A DNA stretch of 64,000 nt from UQRS01 sp050946935 (GTDB taxonomy: Bacteria; Bacillota; Clostridia; Oscillospirales; Acutalibacteraceae). Shown piece by piece: positions 1 to 9,665 of this stretch. The position numbers were made by a program, and so were the translations under genes. How positions within the stretch are numbered: position 1 is the first letter of the stretch; every line of letters starts with the position of its first letter. Location: NCBI GenBank assembly GCA_050946935.1, contig JBMNVR010000012.1:11234-75233 (forward strand), given 5' to 3'. The notes under the pieces are model-generated. The model was not told the origin of the DNA and searched no databases. It saw nothing but the letters and a program-made list of their open reading frames with translations.

Positions 1-72
1 ATTACAATGCTGTTTGTAAACTTAATGGGTGGCAGTTCACAGCACACCTATTCTATGTAAGGAGGAGTCAAG

Positions 73-2373
73 ATGAAAAAACCTGCCAAAATATTGGCAA
101 TCACCCTGTCCGCCGTGTTCGTGGTTGCACTGTTCACGGTGGTCACGGGCGCCATGGCGGTAGCGGGGAAGATCGACCTCTCCGGCGTGCCGGTGATCGG
201 CGCTGCAATCGACGGGTTGAAAGCAAGCTCGGTTGTCAGCGGTGCGGACGGCGCGGTGGAGACGGCGGAGGAGATGTACAGGGTCGCGGCGGCCGCAACC
301 CCCTCGACCGCATACACCTCAATTACCGATGTAGCGGTGGGGGAGGACGGCAGCCTCTACGCCGCGGATGAGACCGGCATGAAGCTGTATAGGCTGGATT
401 CGTCCGGAAAGATCCTCGCCACCTATGCGGCCTCGGCGCAGGTCAACGGCGTATGCCCCGGCGCGTCGGAGGTGTATGTGCTGGAGGGCGGCTTGGCCGG
501 TCAGGTGACCGTGCTGAACGCCGCAGATCTCTCTAAAAAAAGCGTGATTGAGGTCGGCCATACGCCGACGGCGATGGTGCTGAACGGAACGACCGGATAT
601 GTGGCCGATCGGTTTGACAACGCCGTTTCGGTAATCAACCTCTCCACCGGGGAAGTGACCGGCACGATTGAGATTGACGGCCGCGAGCCGGACGCGATGA
701 CGGTCGCCGGAGATAAAATTTTTGTCGCCTGCCATCTGCCGGATGACGGCTCCACCAGTGAGGTGATTTCGGCCAATGTCGCGGTGATTGATATGACGAC
801 CAACAAGGTTGTCAAGGTTATGGATCTCGTCAACGGCGCCGGCGGCGTCAAGGATATCTGCGTTTCGCCCGATGGAAAGACGGTTTATGTCTCTCACGTG
901 ATCGCACGGTATGCCTATCCGACGACCCAGCTTGATCGCGGCTGGATCAACACCAATGGCTTTACCATAATTGACGCCGATTCCATGACGGTCAAAGTCA
1001 GCATGATGTTGGATGAGGTTGAACTCGGCGCCGCCAACCCCTGGGGTATCACGGTGTCGGAGGACGGCGCCAAGCTGATTTGCGCCATTTCCGGCACGGA
1101 TGAGGTCATGGTGGTGGATATTGCCGCGATGAACCAGAAGATCGCGGATGTACAAAACGGTACCGGTGTGGTGGATTCAGTTTCTAAAATTCCGGATTAT
1201 CTGCCCTTCCTCGACGGCTGCCGCGAGCGTATCTCCCTTTCCGGGAAGGGCGCCCGCGCGGTCTGTACCGCGGGGGATTCCGTCTACATCGGTCTGTATT
1301 TTGACGGCAATGTGGATGTGCTGAATTTGGCCGACAACACGGTGAAAACCCTGTCGTTTGTCAGCCAGCCGGAAAATGACGAGGTTCGCAAGGGCGCGAT
1401 TCTCTTTGCCGATGCGACCCAGTGCTATCAGCAGTGGGAGAGCTGCCTTTCCTGTCACCCCGATGCGTTGGCTGACGGCTTTAACTGGGATAACCTCAAC
1501 GACGGGTTGGGCAATCCCAAGAGCGCTAAGAGTCTTCTGTATTCTCACCGGACGCCGCCGGTTATGTCTACCGGCATCCGTGCCTCGGCGGAGATTGCGG
1601 TTCGCGCCGGTATGAAATATATCCAGTTCAACGTGCTGGATGAGACTTCGATGTCTTACATAGATGAATATCTCAAATCTCTTCAGCCGGCGCAAAGCCC
1701 GTATCTGAACCGGGACGGCACGCTGACCGAGTCGGCGACGCGCGGCAAGGAAATTTTTGAGAGTGTAGGGTGCGCGGAGTGCCATCCGGCGCCGCTGTAT
1801 ACCGATATGAAGCTGCATGCATCCAAGCTGACTGACGATACCGTCAGTTGGGAAAATCGGGATATGGATACGCCGACGCTGATCGAAGTCTGGAGAACCG
1901 GTCCCTGGGGCTTTGACGGACGGTTCAGCAAGATGGAGGATGCGGTTCGCTACTATGCTTCAAGCAAGAACCTGACCGACGACCAGATCGCCGACCTGAC
2001 CAACTTTGTCATGTCGATCGGAGATGAGGGCGAGCTGTACGGCGTAGAACAGATTTTTGTAACCTCCGACAGCGGGACGACCATCAACGGGCTGGTGCCC
2101 GGCGGAACGATCACACAGCTCAGCGTCCGCCGGCAGCAGGAGGGTGCTCCGGCCTCAGCCAAGATTACGGCGACCCTGAAGGATGCTGCCGGCAAGGAGA
2201 TCAAGTCGGTTACCAAATCGGTGAGCGGCGTGGCTTTCAACACGGCTGAAAAGGTTGCGCTGGATTCCGGGATTGCGATCCCGTCGGATCTGGCAAGCGG
2301 CTCCACCCTTACCATTACGATCACGAATGACAGCGGGGCGAAGATTGCCACCGATCTTGTCATCACATATTAA
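73..2373 (+). CDS. Exported beta-propeller / di-haem CCP(MauG)-like protein
   Basis: The 766-residue product starts with a hydrophobic segment (about residues 5-30) that is a signal peptide or anchor. Residues about 80-420 hold repeated beta-propeller blades of the YVTN type. A cytochrome-c-peroxidase/MauG-like region follows, with two c-type haem motifs, CLSCH (C458, C461, H462) and CAECH (C567, C570, H571), then a DTPTL...DGRF segment typical of the family. The last 80 residues look like an Ig-like beta domain. AGGAGG lies just before the ATG. It is followed at 6-18 bases by the second haem-motif gene, so the two are probably co-transcribed. Family members are periplasmic or extracytoplasmic redox enzymes; the substrate here is unknown. 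The usual His of the CCP P-Y-x-H-G segment reads Phe (PWGFDG), so peroxidase activity is not assured. No dockerin is present. Confidence 0.8.
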   Translation: MKKPAKILAITLSAVFVVALFTVVTGAMAVAGKIDLSGVPVIGAAIDGLKASSVVSGADGAVETAEEMYRVAAAATPSTAYTSITDVAVGEDGSLYAADETGMKLYRLDSSGKILATYAASAQVNGVCPGASEVYVLEGGLAGQVTVLNAADLSKKSVIEVGHTPTAMVLNGTTGYVADRFDNAVSVINLSTGEVTGTIEIDGREPDAMTVAGDKIFVACHLPDDGSTSEVISANVAVIDMTTNKVVKVMDLVNGAGGVKDICVSPDGKTVYVSHVIARYAYPTTQLDRGWINTNGFTIIDADSMTVKVSMMLDEVELGAANPWGITVSEDGAKLICAISGTDEVMVVDIAAMNQKIADVQNGTGVVDSVSKIPDYLPFLDGCRERISLSGKGARAVCTAGDSVYIGLYFDGNVDVLNLADNTVKTLSFVSQPENDEVRKGAILFADATQCYQQWESCLSCHPDALADGFNWDNLNDGLGNPKSAKSLLYSHRTPPVMSTGIRASAEIAVRAGMKYIQFNVLDETSMSYIDEYLKSLQPAQSPYLNRDGTLTESATRGKEIFESVGCAECHPAPLYTDMKLHASKLTDDTVSWENRDMDTPTLIEVWRTGPWGFDGRFSKMEDAVRYYASSKNLTDDQIADLTNFVMSIGDEGELYGVEQIFVTSDSGTTINGLVPGGTITQLSVRRQQEGAPASAKITATLKDAAGKEIKSVTKSVSGVAFNTAEKVALDSGIAIPSDLASGSTLTITITNDSGAKIATDLVITY

Positions 2374-2390
2374 AGGAGGTGCAGTTGAAT

Positions 2391-5300
2391 ATGAAAAAAT
2401 TGATTTCACTCGGACTGATCCTTTGTCTGCTGCTTTCCTGCACCTTAATCATGCCGGCCTCTACAGCCGCGGCTGCGGGAGCGGAGGGTACCAAGACCAC
2501 AACGACGGTCAACAGCTCCACGCTGATGGAAGAACTGATGGAGGAGTACACCACCTTTGTCGTCGTCAAGCATAAACAGCTTGGCGGTTCGCACTATGCC
2601 TATACCGAGGCATTGTCGGATGAAATGAACAATCCCGGCTCTCCGGACGGGGTGGAGGCGGTGTTCAACCCCGGCTCTCAGCTTGTTCTGCTTGAACTGG
2701 AAAAGAGCGGGGATAAGGTCACCCGGACCGAGACGGTGCTTCTGGATTCGACCACCGGCGTGATCCGTGATCCGGATGTTTCGACCGATGGCACGATGGT
2801 GCTTTTCTCCTGGAAAAAGACGAGCACGGATGATTATCATTTGTATGAGTATGACCTGAAAACCGGGGAGACGACTCAGCTTACCTTTGGCTCGGGTATC
2901 GCGGATACTGAGCCGAAATACCTCCCGACCGGGCAGATTGTTTTCAGCTCTTCCCGGATTATCCAGACCATTGACTGCTGGAAGACGCCGGTTTCCAACA
3001 TTTATGTTTGTGAAGCGGACGGCAGCAATATCACCCGCCTGGGATACGATCAGGTGCACACCACCTATCCAACCGTGACCAGCGACGGTCGTGTGCTGTA
3101 TACCCGTTGGGACTATAACGACCGGAACCAGATGTATATTCAGGGCGTTTTCCAGATGTTCCCGGACGGTACCAACCAGACTGAGTTGTACGGCAACAAC
3201 TCCAATTTCCCGACCACGCTGCTGCATACGAGGGAGATCCCCGGCACGACCGACAAATACATTTCGATCGCTTCGGGCCACCACGTGCTGCAGGCCGGTA
3301 AGCTGGTTGTTCTCGACACCAGCGTCGGCCGCAACGACGATGACGCGGTGGAGTTCGTCGTGAAGGACGGCAGCTCGAGCAAAAACGACAGCATTGACGG
3401 ATATGGTCAGAGCGGTGCGCTCTATAAATATCCCTATGCCATCAACGACGATCTGTTCATGGTTTCCTATATTTCGTCGGGCTGGGCTTCGGATAAGGTC
3501 AGCACGCCGTTTGGCATTTATCTCTTTGACATGAACGGAAACAAGACCGAGCTGGTTGCCGGCACCAATGCACTGCCGGCCAGCCAGATTGTTCCGGTTG
3601 CGACCCGCACTTTGTTTGAGCGGGCCAGCATGGTCAATTATGCCAAGGACACCGGAACCTATTACATTGGGAATATTTACGAGGGCGACGGCCTCAAGGA
3701 CGTCGCCGTGGGAGAGGCCAAGTACCTCCGCGTGGTTGCGTTGGATTACCGCTCTTATGCGATTGGCGCGACGGTAGCCTCCGGTACAGGTTCGGCTGAC
3801 CCGTTCACACCGATTTCGACCGGTAACGGCGCGTGGGACGTCAAGCGGGTGTTGGGCATAGTGCCGATTGAGGAGGACGGCTCCGCCCTCTTCACCGTTC
3901 CGTCCGAAACGCCGGTCTATTTCCAGGTGTTGAATGATGACGGCGATGTGATCCAGTCGATGCGTAGCTGGTCGACCCTGATGCCGGGTGAAACCTTCTC
4001 CTGCGTCGGCTGTCACGAGGATAAGAATACCGTTCCTCCCGTTGCATCGACCACAACCCTGGCGATGGCCAAGGGCGTGCAGGAATTGCAGCCTGATTTC
4101 TGGCAAACCGGGGAAGGGTATGAGGATTATGATCCTTACACCACGACCAAGGGCTTCGATTATTTGGAGGAGATTCAGCCGATTTTCGACGAAAGCTGTG
4201 TCGAATGCCACTCAAACGTCGAGGATGCCTACGATGCCATTAATGTTAGCGGTATGGCGGGGGCTGATTCTACGGTCAGCAGTACCGCCCTCCCGTTGGA
4301 GACCGAGTGGAAATACACCACAGAACGGCAGAGCGGCAGCGATTGGTATAAGGCAGACTTTGACGACAGTGCCTGGTCGACCGGAAAATCTCCCTTTGGG
4401 CTGAGTACCAGCGGCCCCGGCAATGTGAACACGATTTGGGATAGTGATCGGATTTACCTGCGTACCGAGTTCAATCTGAATCAGTATCAGTATGAAGATC
4501 TGGTTTTGTCGCTGGATATGGCCTGCGTCATGTTCCCGAGTATTTATATCAACGGTGTGCGGGTCTATAGTTCGAGAGAAGAATTGACCGAATACACGAC
4601 CATCGAATTTACCGAGACAATGCGTGCCGCTCTGAAGCAGGGGACGAATACCATTGCGGTTTCGGCGGTTCAGTCCGAGCTGTCCGGCAACTTTGTCGGA
4701 CTCAGCATCAAGGGTTCGCTGGCCTCCTCGGACGACGAGGTTGAGGTCGTTTCGACCGGCGCACGCTGGAAATACCGGATGAGCGCGACCAACGACGTGG
4801 CAAGCGGCTGGAATACCGTGAGCTTTGACGACAGCAGCTGGTCTACCTCTCAGGCGCCTTTCGGCGATCGGGAGAATTACAAGACCTCCTGGACCGGCAG
4901 CAATAAATACATCTGGATTCGTCAAACCTTTACGATCGAGGATCTTTCGCAGTTTGAGGATTGCACGATCGAGATGAATACCTGGTATGACGACAATCCG
5001 CAGTTCTATTTGAACGGGCACCTGATTTATACCGATACCGAAGGAAATCCCTGGGTTGACGCCTTTACAACCATCAATCTCGGCACAGCGGCGTCAGACT
5101 ATCTGGTGGAGGGGACAAACGTCTTCGCCATCCAGTGCTCCAACGACACCGGCGGACGGCAGATCGACAGCAGCCTGACTCTGATTAAGAATGCCAAGAA
5201 GACGGTAGAACTTTTGCCTGACCGGGCGCAGGGTTGGAAGTATGTTATCGACAATGCTCCGGCGGATAACTGGATGCAGGAAGGTTTCAATGACTCTGCC

Positions 5301-7253
5301 TGGAGCACCGGACGTGCACCTTTCGGCGGGGATGGAAACTGCAATACCTCCTGGACCGGGGACAACAGTGATATCTGGCTGCGCAACACCTTTACCATCG
5401 ACAGTCTGGACGAGGTCAAGGATATGAAGATGTACCTCAAGATCTTCTATGACGAGGATCCGACGGTTTACATCAACGGGCAGGAAGTGTTCAGCGCCTC
5501 CGGCTATCTGACGTCGTATAAGACGGTGGGTCTTGCGCTCGAGGATACCGCACTGCTTAAAGAAGGGGTCAATACCATTGCGGTGCACGCCCACAACAGT
5601 GGAGGCGGACTTTTCATCGATGTCGGCCTCAAGGCGCAGGAGGTTGGCGGCGCGCCGATCTCTCTGGAATCGACCAATATGATTGGCACCCGGATGAAGA
5701 AATACTTCCCGCTGTCTTACCTTGTGCTGACCGGCTCTTCGCCGAACGGCACCAACTGGGTGGGTTCTTCGACCAACAACTACACCAACTGGATTTCCTC
5801 CATGAGCCAGTGCGAGATGCTGGAACCCTATTCCTATGGCGCGTTCAAGAGCAATTTGATCAAGAAGCTGCGGAACGGCCACGGCAATCTGACCGAGACG
5901 CAGATTCGGAAGATCGCCGCCTGGATTGATCTCGGCGTGCCGGCTTACGGCTCTTATGATGCCAACACCGCATGGGGCGGAAATGAGGTTCGCTGGGCGG
6001 AGCAGTATACCAACAAGCGCGCTTTCTACACCATGATGAACGAGTATTCCAGGCTGGCGCGCGCGTCCGGCGGTACGACGCAGGGAGAGAAGCTTTCCAT
6101 TTCTTATGCTGCGACCAGCGGCAAGTCTTACTCTGTGCAGGCGGCCGGCCTGGCCACCCTGAATATTGATAAGGCGTATACCGCCGGCGATACGGTAACG
6201 ATCAAGCTGCCGGAGGGCGAGAAATATCTGATGCTCTGCCTGAACGCCATGATGGGCGAGGAACTTGTCTATGTGCCGAGCGGCACCTTTACCTACACGA
6301 TTCCGAGCGGCATGAACGCCTATCCGCCGACCTTTGGCAGCGCGGTAAACAACACCATCACGGCGCGTTTGCCGAAGGAGGATGAACTGACCGAGCATCG
6401 CAATTTGGCGGCGAACGTCTATGATCTGGACAGCGCTACCACTGCGTATCCGCATGCCACGTCCAGCAGCGCGTACGGCGATAAAGCCCAGTTCCAGGAG
6501 CGCAACGCCATCGACGGCTTTACCGCCAATACCGGGCACGAGAATTATCCTTATCAGTCCTGGGGCCCGGATCATGAAAGTGGATATTCCTGGATGCAGG
6601 TTGACTTCGGCCGCGAGGTATATGTGGATGAGGTGCAGATTTATATCCGCGCCGATTTCCCGCACGACACCCATTATACAAGCGCGACGCTGGAGTTCTC
6701 GGACGGGACCGAAATGGATATTACCATGACCCGGACAGCCGAGGCGCAGGTGTTTACTTTCGATGCGATCAAGACCTCTTATATCAAGATCAAGGATTTG
6801 GTTCCCGCCGACTCGAGCACCTCGTTGTGGTCGGGCATTATGGAACTTGAAGCGTACGGCTATGCTGAACAGAAGGCGCCGGATTGTGTCTGGACGCTGG
6901 ATGACGACAAGGACATTGTATACGGCATGACGCTCGGCACCGGCATTGACGCTTTCAAGGCGGGCTTCGGCACTGCTGTCACCGTGATGAAGGACGGCAA
7001 GGAGGTTACAAGCGGCCTGGTTGGAACCGGCATGACGGTTGACTATCAGGGCGTCACCTATACAGCCGCCGTTCCCTGCGATGTGGAGGGCGACGGAGGT
7101 ATGACGGTCAGCGATGTGGTGGAACTGCGTAAGCTGATTGTGGCAGGAACCTCTACGCCCGCCCAGTTGAAGGCCGGCGATCTGGATGAGAGCGACACCT
7201 TGACGGTCAGCGACGTGGTGGAACTGCGTTCTCGCATTGTTAAAGGTGGTTAA
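2391..7253 (+). CDS. Giant exported HZS-alpha-like haem-motif protein with jelly-roll inserts, discoidin domain and dockerin
   Basis: The start at ATG 2391 gives a clean signal peptide (MKKLISLG... to about residue 28); the in-frame GTG at 2379 lies inside the ribosome binding site. The 1620-residue protein has a TolB/WD40-like propeller (about 50-500) and two c-type haem motifs, CVGCH (C538, C541, H542) and CVECH (C603, C606, H607, in the context IQPIFDESCVECH). Three similar jelly-roll modules start near 636, 790 and 944, each with W-[YN]-x-x-x-FDDS-x-W followed by PFG. A segment near 1158-1187 (NGHGNLTE...WIDLGVPAYG) resembles the C-terminal part of hydrazine-synthase-alpha-like proteins of Planctomycetes. 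A discoidin-like domain (about 1337-1490) and a two-repeat dockerin (about 1563-1620) close the protein. It is probably secreted and anchored through a cohesin encoded elsewhere. Function is unknown; hydrazine synthesis is not implied. Confidence 0.8.
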   Translation: MKKLISLGLILCLLLSCTLIMPASTAAAAGAEGTKTTTTVNSSTLMEELMEEYTTFVVVKHKQLGGSHYAYTEALSDEMNNPGSPDGVEAVFNPGSQLVLLELEKSGDKVTRTETVLLDSTTGVIRDPDVSTDGTMVLFSWKKTSTDDYHLYEYDLKTGETTQLTFGSGIADTEPKYLPTGQIVFSSSRIIQTIDCWKTPVSNIYVCEADGSNITRLGYDQVHTTYPTVTSDGRVLYTRWDYNDRNQMYIQGVFQMFPDGTNQTELYGNNSNFPTTLLHTREIPGTTDKYISIASGHHVLQAGKLVVLDTSVGRNDDDAVEFVVKDGSSSKNDSIDGYGQSGALYKYPYAINDDLFMVSYISSGWASDKVSTPFGIYLFDMNGNKTELVAGTNALPASQIVPVATRTLFERASMVNYAKDTGTYYIGNIYEGDGLKDVAVGEAKYLRVVALDYRSYAIGATVASGTGSADPFTPISTGNGAWDVKRVLGIVPIEEDGSALFTVPSETPVYFQVLNDDGDVIQSMRSWSTLMPGETFSCVGCHEDKNTVPPVASTTTLAMAKGVQELQPDFWQTGEGYEDYDPYTTTKGFDYLEEIQPIFDESCVECHSNVEDAYDAINVSGMAGADSTVSSTALPLETEWKYTTERQSGSDWYKADFDDSAWSTGKSPFGLSTSGPGNVNTIWDSDRIYLRTEFNLNQYQYEDLVLSLDMACVMFPSIYINGVRVYSSREELTEYTTIEFTETMRAALKQGTNTIAVSAVQSELSGNFVGLSIKGSLASSDDEVEVVSTGARWKYRMSATNDVASGWNTVSFDDSSWSTSQAPFGDRENYKTSWTGSNKYIWIRQTFTIEDLSQFEDCTIEMNTWYDDNPQFYLNGHLIYTDTEGNPWVDAFTTINLGTAASDYLVEGTNVFAIQCSNDTGGRQIDSSLTLIKNAKKTVELLPDRAQGWKYVIDNAPADNWMQEGFNDSAWSTGRAPFGGDGNCNTSWTGDNSDIWLRNTFTIDSLDEVKDMKMYLKIFYDEDPTVYINGQEVFSASGYLTSYKTVGLALEDTALLKEGVNTIAVHAHNSGGGLFIDVGLKAQEVGGAPISLESTNMIGTRMKKYFPLSYLVLTGSSPNGTNWVGSSTNNYTNWISSMSQCEMLEPYSYGAFKSNLIKKLRNGHGNLTETQIRKIAAWIDLGVPAYGSYDANTAWGGNEVRWAEQYTNKRAFYTMMNEYSRLARASGGTTQGEKLSISYAATSGKSYSVQAAGLATLNIDKAYTAGDTVTIKLPEGEKYLMLCLNAMMGEELVYVPSGTFTYTIPSGMNAYPPTFGSAVNNTITARLPKEDELTEHRNLAANVYDLDSATTAYPHATSSSAYGDKAQFQERNAIDGFTANTGHENYPYQSWGPDHESGYSWMQVDFGREVYVDEVQIYIRADFPHDTHYTSATLEFSDGTEMDITMTRTAEAQVFTFDAIKTSYIKIKDLVPADSSTSLWSGIMELEAYGYAEQKAPDCVWTLDDDKDIVYGMTLGTGIDAFKAGFGTAVTVMKDGKEVTSGLVGTGMTVDYQGVTYTAAVPCDVEGDGGMTVSDVVELRKLIVAGTSTPAQLKAGDLDESDTLTVSDVVELRSRIVKGG

Positions 7254-7265
7254 ATTCTCTTTTTT

Positions 7266-7353
7266 GCCTGTGCAAGGCGGATGATTCATCTGCCCTGCAC
7301 AGGCGCCGGAAGGCCGCCGAACGGGAAGATGATTTTCCGGTTCGGCGGTTTTT
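7266..7353 (+). terminator. Tandem hairpins ending the haem-protein operon
   Basis: A first stem pairs GCCTGTGCA (7266-7274) with TGCACAGGC (7296-7304) but lacks a T tract. A second, CCGCCGAA (7314-7321) with TTCGGCGG (7341-7348), extends inward with one mismatch and is followed by TTTTT, as in an intrinsic terminator. Confidence 0.8.
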
Positions 7354-7983
7354 GCTGTAATTGAAAAAATAATCGCGATGCATACGAAGCCCCCGTTCGT
7401 TTGCGATCCGGAGAGCCTGCAAGCCGGCCATCGACGGCCGACCATGTGTATATATCGGCGCAGCAGAGAGAAACCGGCAGCCCTTGCAGAGTTCGAAAAC
7501 GTATTAAGATAAAAGCGCCGCATCCCTTGACTATAACCAAAGGATGCGGTGTGTTTTGTGTTGGATTCCGTTGCCGAAGGGCGTGAGCCTGAAGGCGGGC
7601 AGTCCCCTCAAACCAGAGTCATTTTGCCGGTTGATCCGGTTGCGCTGCGCACCGGGCGCAGTCCTTTTGCATAATTTGGTGGTAGTATATTGCTTGCAAG
7701 AGCGCTCGCCCGGCTGCGGTCCGAAAGATTTTGCGCTCAGCGCGGAGGATGGCCGCCGTCTCCAAAAATCTCCTGTACGGGACAGGAAAGAGCCTCTGCC
7801 TCTCCGATGGTTATGTGCTGATGACGGTTTTGGCGAAGGCGTATACCTTAAAAATGATGGAGGCGCGGGGATTTTTATGATTCAGTATGCGCTTTCAGCT
7901 TGGATTTTGCAAGGGCTTGACTTTCGCTTGGTTTCTGATAAGATAGTTTTGGCTGTCTTTGCGGACGGCCGGCTTTTGAAAGG
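7354..7983. other. Intergenic stretch without a convincing gene
   Basis: About 630 bases between the terminator and the MFS gene. It holds a hairpin at 7518-7549 (CCGCATCC with GGATGCGG) followed by a moderately T-rich run, and the MFS promoter near its end. The open frame at 7544-8044 has no ribosome binding site, no recognisable domain and overlaps the MFS start, so it is not called. A decayed gene or an unrecognised RNA is possible. Confidence 0.5.
7917..7944 (+). promoter_or_regulatory. Sigma-A-type promoter of the MFS gene
   Basis: TTGACT (7917-7922), a 16-base spacer and TAAGAT (7939-7944) lie about 50 bases before the MFS start codon. Confidence 0.6.
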
Positions 7984-7995
7984 GTGTTTGATGTT

Positions 7996-9216
7996 ATGCT
8001 GCGTAGTTTTGCCGGAACCAGGCTTTGCTGTTACCTCGGCCTAGTCATTCAAGCGGTGATCAACAATCTGTCTCCGGTTTTGTTCATCGTGTATCAGGAG
8101 GAGTTCGGCATCTCTTATCTCATGATTAGCTTACTGGTTTTAATCAATTTTTCCACCCAGCTTCTGGTGGATCTTTTGTCGGTACATATTACCCGCCGGA
8201 TCGGTTATCGCAGCGCTGTGGTGCTGTCGCAGGGCCTTGCGGCGGCTGGGCTGGTTTTGCTTGCGGTTTTACCGCGGCTGCTGCCTGTTCCGTTTCTCGG
8301 TCTGGTTATCCCGACCATGATCTACGCCTTCGGAAGCGGTTTGATCGAAGTGTTGGTCAGTCCCATGATCGAGAACCTGCCCCTGCCGAACAAAGCCTCG
8401 CAGATGAGTCTGCTGCATTCCTTCTATTGCTGGGGGCAACTTCTGACCGTGCTGGTCACGACCGTGCTGCTCTATGTGTTTGGGCATGCCGGATGGGTGT
8501 TTATCCCGCTGCTGTGGGCCGTCCTGCCGCTTTGCAATCTCTTCTGCTTTTTAAAGGTTCCGATCGTCGAGGGAGAGGAGGAAAACCATGCGCCGGTGCG
8601 CCGCCTTCTCGGCAGCCGACTGTTCCGAACGGCGCTGACCATTATGCTATGCGCCGGTGCGGCCGAGCTTGCGATGAGTCAGTGGTCCTCTCTGTTTGCG
8701 GAGCAGAGTCTTGGCGTTTCCAAAGTGACCGGAGATTTGCTCGGCCCATGCATGTTCGCCCTGTTTATGGGCGCGGGACGTCTCGCTTATGGCTTTTTTG
8801 GAAAATTTTTGAATATATATAAATGCCTGATACTCTGTGCGGTGCTGTGTACGGTGGCTTATCTGATTACCGGACTGTCCACCTCGCCGTTGTTGGGGCT
8901 GGCCGGATGCTCTCTCTGCGGACTGTCAGTCAGCCTGATGTGGCCGGGAGCCGTCAGCCTCTCGGCCGGCCGAATCCGGGGCGGCGGCACCTCTATGTTT
9001 GCGCTGTTGGCGGTTTTCGGAGATCTTGGCTGCTCCTTCGGTCCCTTCTTAACCGGCACGGTGTCCGACGCGGTTGCCGCGGCTGAGGGATTCCCGCTGT
9101 CTCCGCTGAACGCTGGCCTGCTGACCGGGGCGCTGTTCGGTGTTCTCATGCTGATTTTGCTGCTGCGACTGCGAAAAAAAGAGGATGAAACGCCCCTTAT
9201 CGCAGAAGAAGTTTAG
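7996..9216 (+). CDS. Major facilitator superfamily transporter, sugar-permease-like
   Basis: An integral membrane protein of about 406 residues with roughly 12 hydrophobic helices and a central hydrophilic loop (about residues 185-200), the usual MFS layout. It resembles fucose-permease-like transporters, but the substrate cannot be read from the sequence. ATG 7996 follows AAAGGG at 7979-7984; GTG 7984 is an alternative start that overlaps that site. It sits alone between its own promoter and the promoter of the hydrogenase-associated cluster. Confidence 0.8.
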   Translation: MLRSFAGTRLCCYLGLVIQAVINNLSPVLFIVYQEEFGISYLMISLLVLINFSTQLLVDLLSVHITRRIGYRSAVVLSQGLAAAGLVLLAVLPRLLPVPFLGLVIPTMIYAFGSGLIEVLVSPMIENLPLPNKASQMSLLHSFYCWGQLLTVLVTTVLLYVFGHAGWVFIPLLWAVLPLCNLFCFLKVPIVEGEEENHAPVRRLLGSRLFRTALTIMLCAGAAELAMSQWSSLFAEQSLGVSKVTGDLLGPCMFALFMGAGRLAYGFFGKFLNIYKCLILCAVLCTVAYLITGLSTSPLLGLAGCSLCGLSVSLMWPGAVSLSAGRIRGGGTSMFALLAVFGDLGCSFGPFLTGTVSDAVAAAEGFPLSPLNAGLLTGALFGVLMLILLLRLRKKEDETPLIAEEV

Positions 9217-9235
9217 CAGGTTTTACAAAATACAC

Positions 9236-9264
9236 TTGTATTTTTTCGGATAAAATAGTATACT
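9236..9264 (+). promoter_or_regulatory. Promoter of the hydrogenase-associated cluster
   Basis: TTGTAT (9236-9241), a 17-base spacer and TATACT (9259-9264) lie 45 bases before the first DRTGG gene. Confidence 0.65.
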
Positions 9265-9308
9265 ATTACTTATAAATTGCGGATAAAACGCTTGTGGAGG
9301 TTACATCC

Positions 9309-9665
9309 ATGTATGTAAAAGATGTTCGAAAAATCCTGAAGGCTGAGCTGGTCTGCGGGGAGGATCTGCTGGACATGGAGGTCCGGACGGCCTGCGGTTC
9401 GGATATGATGAGCGACGTGCTGGCCTTTGTCAAGGATCAGTCGGTGCTGTTGACCGGTCTTGTCAACCCGCAGGTTATCCGCACGGCCGAGATGATGGAT
9501 ATGCACTGCATTGTCTTTGTCCGCGGGAAAGAGCCGGACGCCGCCATGACTGAGCTGGCAAAGGAGAGAAATATTGCGCTGCTCAAAACCCCGTATCGTA
9601 TGTTTACGGCCTGCGGCCTCCTTTACGACAACGGACTGCGGGGAGGGTGCGAGACCGATGGCTGA
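9309..9665 (+). CDS. DRTGG-domain protein (first copy)
   Basis: A soluble protein of 118 residues resembling the DRTGG ligand-binding fold found beside FeFe hydrogenases in Clostridia. It has alternating beta strands and helices and no catalytic motif. ATG 9309 is chosen because the upstream GTG 9294 overlaps the ribosome binding site GGAGG (9296-9300). The stop overlaps the start of the next gene (ATGGCTGA), so the two are translationally coupled. The likely role is signal or ligand sensing in the cluster 9309-13043; this is inferred from context. Confidence 0.75.
   Translation: MYVKDVRKILKAELVCGEDLLDMEVRTACGSDMMSDVLAFVKDQSVLLTGLVNPQVIRTAEMMDMHCIVFVRGKEPDAAMTELAKERNIALLKTPYRMFTACGLLYDNGLRGGCETDG

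Noticed and set aside
2391..7253. Hydrazine synthase function for the HZS-alpha-like protein
   Set aside because: Only the domain style matches; the other synthase subunits and anammox genes are absent.
5094..7523. Long antisense open frame (809 codons) opposite the giant haem-motif gene
   Set aside because: It is an opposite-strand shadow of a well-supported gene with signal peptide and domains; its product has no domain.
7544..8044. A 166-codon frame before the MFS gene
   Set aside because: It lacks a ribosome binding site and recognisable domains, and it overlaps the MFS start in another frame.
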